A DNA stretch of 64,000 bases from an uncultured Clostridium sp. (GTDB lineage Bacteria > Bacillota > Clostridia > Lachnospirales > Lachnospiraceae): positions 1 through 64,000 of the forward strand of contig CAMNRM010000006.1 in NCBI GenBank assembly GCA_946553025.1, given 5' to 3'. The notes below the pieces were generated by a model. The model was not told the DNA's origin, searched no databases, and was given only the letters and a program-made list of their open reading frames with translations. Positions within the stretch are counted from its first letter, which is position 1. The number at the start of each line of letters is the position of its first letter. This document shows, one piece after another, positions 59,104-64,000 of the stretch. Made by a program: the position numbers and the translations under genes.

Positions 59104-60720
59104 ATGGGTGAGTTATATGAGCCGTATCCAAAACTGCCGAAAAATATCCGGCAGATTGGCGAGCGGGATGATATTGTCAGGGTCTATGCCGAGGATTATG
59201 TCAATACGTATTTAAAACGGCTGTTTCCGGCTGCGGGACAAGATCTGCGGGCAGGGCTTTTACTGGGGAATATCGAAGAGCACGGGGGTGTTCCCTATGT
59301 TTTTATCGATGGTGCCATGGAAATGGAAGGCGTTACCGAAGAGGGGGAAAAGGTCAATTTTTCCGAAGAAGCCTGGAAACGCGCCTACCAGACCATTGAA
59401 GAAATGTTTCCCAAACGAACTGTGCAGGGCTGGTTTCTCTGCGGTGCTCCCGGCAGCCAGCTAAGTCCCCTAAATTACTGGAAACAGCACGGTCAGTATT
59501 TTAACGGCAAACATAAACTGATGTATTTAAACAGCGGACTGGAGGGAGAGGAAGCCCTTTATATTACCTCCAGCGACGGTTTTTACCGGCTCCGCGGCTA
59601 CTGCATCTATTACGAGCGCAATCAGATGATGCAGGATTACATGGTGATGCGGAAAGAAAACCGCAGAGTCGAGGACGGCGGAAGCGATCCTGTTATACGG
59701 AATTTCCGGCGGAAAATGGAGCAGAAAAAAGAGCACGCCGACGATCAGAGCCGCACGATTCAGTTTTTAAAGGGAATGTGCGGATGCCTGGCGGTTTTAA
59801 CCCTGGCCGGGGGCGTGGCAGCGTTTAACAGCGCCGAAAAGATGAAAGATATGGAAGCGGTTATGGCCTCCGTTCTTCCGGAAGCAGAATCGCTGTGGGA
59901 TTCCGGAAAATCCCGGCTGTTAAACCAGGCAGAAGGAAGCGCACAGAAAGGCCAGACCCGGGCATCGGCAGAGAAAAACACAGAAAAGCAGGAAAAAGAA
60001 TTGTCCGGGAATGCTAAAACCTCTTCCGGACTGATTATCGAAGAAGCAGCAGGAGATGTTTTCCCGTTAGCCAATGCGCAGGGAGATGAGGAAGCGCAGA
60101 CGAAAGCCCCGGCGGAAGCTGCATCCCAAGCACAGCCCCAAACTCCGGCAGAGAATGCATCCCAGACACAGGCCAAAACTCCGGCGGAAGCTGCATCCCA
60201 AGCACAGGCGCAAACTCCGGCAGAGAATGTATCCCAGAATCAGACCAAAACTCCGGCGGAAGCTGCATCCCAAGCACAGACGCAAACTCCGGAAGAAGGT
60301 GCATCCCAGAATCAGACCAAAACTTCGGCGGAAGGTGCATCCCAGAATCAGACCAAAGCCCCGGCAGAAGGTGCATCCCAGAATCAGACCAAAGCCCCGG
60401 CAGAAGATGATTCTCAATCCCAGGAAAATGCGCAGACGGAGGGGACAAGCCCTTCCTCGGAAAATATCGATGACGGAACGGAACAGAAAAAAGACGGGGA
60501 CGGGCAGGCAGAGGCGGCAAATTCCACACAGGCTAAACCGGTTCGCCAGAAGGAACCAAAGCCGGGACAGGGGGTTTATGTTGTTCAGCAGGGAGAAACC
60601 CTGTATGGAATCTGCTTTAAGCTTTACCAGAATATTAACCGGGTGGATGAGATCTGCGAAATCAATGGAATTACCGATGTCAATATGCTGGAAGCGGGTT
60701 TTCGCTTAATTGTCCCGTAA
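59104..60720 (+). CDS. MPN-like / transmembrane / LysM protein
   Basis: 538 residues from the ATG at 59104 (AGCAGGTG upstream; track start 59056 lacks a site). Residues ~1-185 have the order of a JAB/MPN fold (AGLLLGNIEEHGGVPYVFI; VQGWFLCGAPGSQLSPLNYW; GYCIYYERN) but without the HxH and Asp metal ligands, so probably inactive. Next comes a membrane helix near 225 (MCGCLAVLTLAGGVAAF) and a low-complexity region with 12-residue repeats. The C-terminal LysM domain reads VYVVQQGETLYGICFKLYQN. N-inside topology puts the MPN-like domain in the cytoplasm and LysM on peptidoglycan. MPN is inferred from sequence pattern only. A TTGACA at 58999 may be its promoter. Confidence 0.8.
   Translation: MGELYEPYPKLPKNIRQIGERDDIVRVYAEDYVNTYLKRLFPAAGQDLRAGLLLGNIEEHGGVPYVFIDGAMEMEGVTEEGEKVNFSEEAWKRAYQTIEEMFPKRTVQGWFLCGAPGSQLSPLNYWKQHGQYFNGKHKLMYLNSGLEGEEALYITSSDGFYRLRGYCIYYERNQMMQDYMVMRKENRRVEDGGSDPVIRNFRRKMEQKKEHADDQSRTIQFLKGMCGCLAVLTLAGGVAAFNSAEKMKDMEAVMASVLPEAESLWDSGKSRLLNQAEGSAQKGQTRASAEKNTEKQEKELSGNAKTSSGLIIEEAAGDVFPLANAQGDEEAQTKAPAEAASQAQPQTPAENASQTQAKTPAEAASQAQAQTPAENVSQNQTKTPAEAASQAQTQTPEEGASQNQTKTSAEGASQNQTKAPAEGASQNQTKAPAEDDSQSQENAQTEGTSPSSENIDDGTEQKKDGDGQAEAANSTQAKPVRQKEPKPGQGVYVVQQGETLYGICFKLYQNINRVDEICEINGITDVNMLEAGFRLIVP
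60121..60444 (+). repeat. 36-bp tandem repeats in the LysM protein gene
   Basis: Nine consecutive 36-bp units (the last degenerate) encode 12-residue units such as ASQNQTKAPAEG and ASQAQAQTPAEN. They sit between the membrane helix and the LysM domain and probably span the wall. They create long false ORFs on the opposite strand and in frame +2. Confidence 0.92.
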
Positions 60721-60850
60721 ATAGCCCGCAGAATGAAAAACTTAGTGCACTTCGGTTAAAAATGTTGTATACTGAATCTAATGACAAAATCGTCAAAAAT
60801 CTTTAATGAACGATTCCTGATCAGGATCTTACCTAAGGAGCAGCTTACGC

Positions 60851-62146
60851 ATGGATGACATGAAACTTTTAAACCGGGAAATGAAGAAGCAGCAGCTTCG
60901 GCGGCAGATTGTTCCGAATCCCGCAGATGTACATATAAAGAATGTTCCCCCGCCGGAGGAAGAGCGAAAAGGAGGGGTATTTTCCTTTCTTTTCCGCCAT
61001 AAAATTGTTTTTCTTTTCTTTATCCTGCTCATCCTTGCAGCGGCAGGAAGCTTGTTTTACTGGCAGCGCTATCACCAGTACACGGAGTATGCCGTTTCCT
61101 GGGAGGAAGAGCTTTTAGGCGGGGAGAATGATATTGCCGCGGAAAGCAGTTTTGCCGCCTACATCCAGTTTGGTGCCAATGTTGTTAAATACACAAAGGA
61201 CGGTGCAACCTACATTGATTCCCGGGGAAAAAAGGTCTGGACCCAGCCTTATGAGATGAAATCGCCCATGGCGGCGGTAAACGGGGATTATATTGCCATT
61301 GCCGATCAGCAGGGGAACAGCATCGTTATCTGTGACCGCACCGGATGCCAGGGGACGGCGACAACCCTTCTTCCCATTATCAAGGCCAGTATTTCTGCGC
61401 AGGGTGTGGTTGTGGCTATCCTGGAGGACTCCAAGTCCAATTATCTGTACTGGTTCCGCAAGGATGGTGTGCCTCTGGATATCTCGGTTAAGGCCCGCCT
61501 GGCCGGGGACGGTTATCCATTGGATGTGAGTGTGTCGCCCTCCGGAGAACAGGTGCTCTGTTCTTACGTCTATATGAATAACGGTATGCTGGACAGCAAG
61601 GTTATTTTTTATGACTTCTCCGAAATCGGAAAAAATGTGTCTGCCAAGCGAATTGTCGGCGGTTTTGAGGAGCCCTTTGCCGGGGCGCTGGTTCCGCGGG
61701 TGCGTTTTTTAACGGATACCTATTCCTTTGCCTGTTCGGATAAGGGGCTTACCTTTTTCAGTTCAAAAAATCTGGCCTCCCCCGAAATTCTTTCGCAGGT
61801 GGAAATCGCAGGGGAGATCAATACCCTTTTTTATTCAGAAAATTATGTCGGCGTTATTGCCCTGAACGGAGAGGGGGACGACCCTTACCGTATGGAAATT
61901 TTCCGTCAGGACGGAAGCCCGGTGCTGAAAAAGGAATTAGACTTTTCTTACCGTCATGCGTCCTTTGGCGGAGATCAGATTTTTTTGTGGAATGAAAACA
62001 GCTTTCAGGTCTATAACCTGGCAGGGACGAAGCGCTATGACGGTGCTTTTGAAGACAGCATAGAATATATTGCTGCCGGAAGATTTTCCAACAGCTATAT
62101 TTTAACCAGTCCGCAGATTATGCGGGAAATTACATTACAGAGGTAG
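60851..62146 (+). CDS. DUF5711 family membrane-anchored beta-propeller-like protein
   Basis: 431 residues: a cytoplasmic N-terminus (LLNREMKKQQLRRQIVPNPA), one membrane helix at ~55-75 (KIVFLFFILLILAAAGSLFY), and an outer domain of repeated strand blocks (VNGDYIAIADQQGNSIVICD; SYSFACSDKGLTFFSSK region; FGGDQIFLWNENSFQVYN) as in the DUF5711 family of Lachnospiraceae. Beta-propeller fold is inferred from spacing of the blocks. AAGGAGCAGCTTACGC lies before the ATG. The glucokinase gene follows by 14 bases. Confidence 0.85.
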   Translation: MDDMKLLNREMKKQQLRRQIVPNPADVHIKNVPPPEEERKGGVFSFLFRHKIVFLFFILLILAAAGSLFYWQRYHQYTEYAVSWEEELLGGENDIAAESSFAAYIQFGANVVKYTKDGATYIDSRGKKVWTQPYEMKSPMAAVNGDYIAIADQQGNSIVICDRTGCQGTATTLLPIIKASISAQGVVVAILEDSKSNYLYWFRKDGVPLDISVKARLAGDGYPLDVSVSPSGEQVLCSYVYMNNGMLDSKVIFYDFSEIGKNVSAKRIVGGFEEPFAGALVPRVRFLTDTYSFACSDKGLTFFSSKNLASPEILSQVEIAGEINTLFYSENYVGVIALNGEGDDPYRMEIFRQDGSPVLKKELDFSYRHASFGGDQIFLWNENSFQVYNLAGTKRYDGAFEDSIEYIAAGRFSNSYILTSPQIMREITLQR

Positions 62147-62160
62147 GAGGAAAAGAAACC

Positions 62161-63102
62161 ATGGGAAAAAAATGCATTGGAATTGATGTGGGAGGAACAA
62201 CCGTAAAAATCGGTATTTTTGGAATCGACGGAAGTTTACTTGAGAAATGGGAGGTTCCCACCAGAAAAGAAGAAAACGGAAAGTACATCCTTTCCGATGT
62301 TGCCGCCTCCATTCAGGAAAAACTGCGGGAACAAAATATTTCCATAGAAGATGTCGAGGGTGCAGGGATCGGCGTTCCCGGCCCGGTTATGCCGGATGGC
62401 TATGTCGAAGTCTGTGTCAACCTTGGCTGGAGGGATAAAAACCCTCAGGAAGAACTTCAAAAGCTGTTAGGTATTCCCGTGTGCAGCGGAAATGATGCCA
62501 ATGTAGCGGCACTGGGTGAAATGTGGCAGGGCGGCGGAAAAGGCTATAAGGATATTGTGATGGTAACTCTGGGAACCGGCGTGGGCGGCGGCGTTATCCT
62601 GAACGAAAAGATTATTTCCGGAAAACACGGCCTGGGCGGAGAGATCGGCCACATCCATGTGCGGGACGAGGAGAAGGAATACTGCAACTGCGGCGGACAG
62701 GGCTGTTTAGAGCAGGTGGCCTCGGCGACCGGAATTGCCAGAGAAGCAAGAAGGGTACTTGCAGCAAGAAAGGAAGAATCCAGTATGCGTACCTTTGGCG
62801 ATGCAATTACGGCAAAGGATGTGCTGGACTGTGCAAAAGCAGGGGACGAGCTGGCCGGCGCTGTGATGGAAACCGTGAGCCGCTATCTGGGACTGGTGCT
62901 GGCACAGGTGGCGCTGACCATCGATCCCGAGGCATTCGTTATCGGCGGCGGCGTATCGAAAGCAGGCCCGTTTTTGCTGGAAGGAATTCAGAAATACTAC
63001 GATAAGTACACGGCAATATCGGCAAATAAAGCAATCATCACCCTGGCCAAACTGGGCAATGACGCCGGAATTTACGGCTCTGCCCGCCTGGTTTTAGGGT
63101 AG
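62161..63102 (+). CDS. glcK: ROK-family glucokinase
   Basis: 313 residues with ATP-binding IDVGGTTVKIGIFG, VPGPVMPDGYVE, GNDANVAALGEMWQGGGKGY with the catalytic Asp, VTLGTGVGGGVILN and the zinc motif GHIHVRDEEKEYCNCGGQGC (CxCGxxGCxE) before LEQVAS. This matches Gram-positive ROK glucokinases that phosphorylate glucose with ATP. AGGAGG lies before the ATG. There is no repressor HTH, so it is a kinase, not a ROK regulator. A strong terminator follows. Confidence 0.95.
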   Translation: MGKKCIGIDVGGTTVKIGIFGIDGSLLEKWEVPTRKEENGKYILSDVAASIQEKLREQNISIEDVEGAGIGVPGPVMPDGYVEVCVNLGWRDKNPQEELQKLLGIPVCSGNDANVAALGEMWQGGGKGYKDIVMVTLGTGVGGGVILNEKIISGKHGLGGEIGHIHVRDEEKEYCNCGGQGCLEQVASATGIAREARRVLAARKEESSMRTFGDAITAKDVLDCAKAGDELAGAVMETVSRYLGLVLAQVALTIDPEAFVIGGGVSKAGPFLLEGIQKYYDKYTAISANKAIITLAKLGNDAGIYGSARLVLG

Positions 63103-63129
63103 GCAAGACGGCGAAACATTGATGCATAT

Positions 63130-63182
63130 AAAAAGAGCAGATCAGGCGGAGGTTTTAGGTTTTCCGCTTGGCTGCTCTTTTT
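63130..63182 (+). terminator. strong bidirectional terminator between glucokinase and the cell-wall protein
   Basis: AAAAAGAGCAG pairs perfectly with CTGCTCTTTTT, with an inner stem (AGGCGGA with TCCGCTT). A/T tracts on both sides serve both convergent genes. Confidence 0.9.
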
Positions 63183-63228
63183 GCGTGGCCGTGTTTTATC
63201 GTTTTTTCTGCACGTTGTCCCGGTAAGC

Positions 63229-64000
63229 TTACTTCGGTGCCCAGGCACCGTTTTCATCGACATAGTGGCCGTCGGGAGTTAAGGTGTCTTTAAGCATCTT
63301 TCCGTTGCTTCCCACATAGTAGCGGACATCTACCCACTGATCCGTCACGATATAGCCGAGTTCATTGAAATAATACCAGTCGCCGTCGATTTCCTGCCAT
63401 CCGGCGGCGGGAATTTCACCGGTAACAAACTGATACCAGCGGCCGCCTTCATCCTCGAACCACTGGCCAAGGACGCCAAGATCGGGGGAGGCATGTTCCT
63501 TGATGAAGGCAAGGCGGTTTTCATCGACCGTGAAAACCGGTGAACTTACCCAGTCGCTGTTTTTCGTTTTCCTGTACATGCCGTTAGCACGTATCTGGAA
63601 GACATAGTCCCCGGTTTTGGTAATCTTTGAGGACAGATTAAACAGGGACAGTGTTGTTTTTGGAGGATTGGCAATGCTCATATTTTCCCCGTTATAGCGG
63701 ATACGAACCGAATAGTCGCCCGCCCCGTTTACCGGCTGCCAGCTGGCTACGCCGTTTTCATGCCAGGTTAAGCCTGTCGGGTCATCCAGTTCCCCCTCAC
63801 CTAAATTTCTAAGGCGGACGGACAGGGTCATCGTCGTATTGCTGTTGGAGCGGGCAGCTTCGTTAAAGGAGGCACCTTCGCCCTGCAGCGTAAAATATTT
63901 GTTTTTAATGCTGGAAAAATAATATTCCTCCGTGGCGTTTAATTCAATCACCGCATAGGGATAAGGTGAACTTTCTCCCCCGCTGGGAAAGAGCGTTACC
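63229..64000 (-). CDS. cell-wall-binding-repeat surface protein, 5' partial
   Basis: Minus-strand frame open to the right edge (16 further codons, ending PSGGESSPYPYA, precede the track's GTG start), so the N-terminus is missing and no start can be given. The visible part has a beta-sandwich-like region (SVRLRNLGEGELDDPTGLTW; PVNGAGDYSVRIRYNGENMS) and a C-terminal set of glucan/choline-binding-type repeats (GWQEIDGDWYYFNELGYIVT, WFEDEGGRWYQFVTGEIPAA, HYVDENGAWAPK). Such repeats attach secreted proteins to the wall or to glycans. Full function cannot be told from the C-terminal half. Confidence 0.85.
   Translation of the reverse strand, partial: VTLFPSGGESSPYPYAVIELNATEEYYFSSIKNKYFTLQGEGASFNEAARSNSNTTMTLSVRLRNLGEGELDDPTGLTWHENGVASWQPVNGAGDYSVRIRYNGENMSIANPPKTTLSLFNLSSKITKTGDYVFQIRANGMYRKTKNSDWVSSPVFTVDENRLAFIKEHASPDLGVLGQWFEDEGGRWYQFVTGEIPAAGWQEIDGDWYYFNELGYIVTDQWVDVRYYVGSNGKMLKDTLTPDGHYVDENGAWAPK

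Noticed and set aside
60035-60709. Long ORFs on the minus strand and in frame +2 over the LysM gene
   Set aside because: They are created by the 36-bp repeats; arginine/lysine- or glycine/cysteine-rich translations without start signals or domains.
1-64000. tRNA or rRNA genes
   Set aside because: No cloverleaf-like or rRNA-like sequence was noticed in intergenic regions, though this was by eye and not by a covariance-model search.

Overview
The window looks like a chromosome segment of a spore-forming Gram-positive anaerobe of the Clostridia, most likely Lachnospiraceae. This rests on gene content (DUF5711, DUF4080 B12/radical-SAM, VanW, YARHG and DUF3737 proteins, the spore protease-like YyaC), strong GGAGG-type ribosome sites with frequent TTG/GTG starts, and moderate GC interrupted by clearly AT-rich blocks. 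No rRNA, tRNA or CRISPR array was seen. Genus and species cannot be decided from the sequence alone.

Layout. 0-2.8 kb: AT-rich block with a PLD-nuclease/SF2-helicase (possibly cut by the left edge), a DUF4258 toxin-like remnant and its YgiT-type zinc-finger partner. 2.8-8.6 kb: a sulfur-handling locus. A sigma54 enhancer-binding protein gene sits between a CoA-disulfide reductase/rhodanese gene and a cysteine desulfidase gene. Each of those two genes has a -24/-12 promoter, and four phased 21-bp repeats lie upstream of the desulfidase promoter. 8.7-11.1 kb: TetR, DUF4180 and DUF3737 genes. 11.1-13.2 kb: AT-rich XRE / ImmA-IrrE / PIN cassette with a consensus promoter, a palindrome and a LexA-type box. 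13.3-22 kb: LysR, a PaaK-like ligase, an Ntn-hydrolase lipoprotein, a MacB-type ABC exporter and small proteins, with many short tandem repeats between and inside genes.

22-38.3 kb is a defence-island-like stretch. It holds an SF2 helicase divergent from an operon of an unknown protein plus two BrxD-like ATPases (Shango/BREX-like), then a second LexA-box promoter driving an ImmA/IrrE peptidase and a class III nucleotidyl cyclase-Nudix fusion. A membrane protein and an Spx/ArsC-like protein follow. After these comes a very AT-rich pair: a 1810-aa protein with a C-terminal P-loop ATPase and a partner ending in a HEPN-type RNxxxH motif. A RhuM remnant closes the block.

38.3-64 kb is mainly core genome: MmcQ/YjbR, an ECF sigma/anti-sigma/VWA-lipoprotein operon, glgX (with a 244-bp MITE-like element inserted exactly at its stop codon), ackA, nth, a YARHG lipoprotein, a Ter-type TRSP-phosphoribosyltransferase plus StiP/PELOTA pair beside dCMP deaminase, a B12/radical-SAM enzyme, an exonuclease, a 34-aa membrane peptide missed by the ORF track, VanW, a PurM-C-like protein, an Lrp/aminotransferase/trmL operon, yyaC, an MPN-like/LysM protein, DUF5711, ROK glucokinase, and a cell-wall-binding-repeat protein cut by the right edge.

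The most unusual content is (1) two separate stress cassettes, 16 kb apart, that share an ImmA/IrrE peptidase and a LexA-type box 9-10 bp after the -10, one of them with a cyclase-Nudix fusion; (2) the giant ATPase/HEPN pair; (3) the double-ATPase Shango-like locus; and (4) the sigma54 sulfur regulon. All functional statements are from reading motifs; nothing was searched or aligned by computer.
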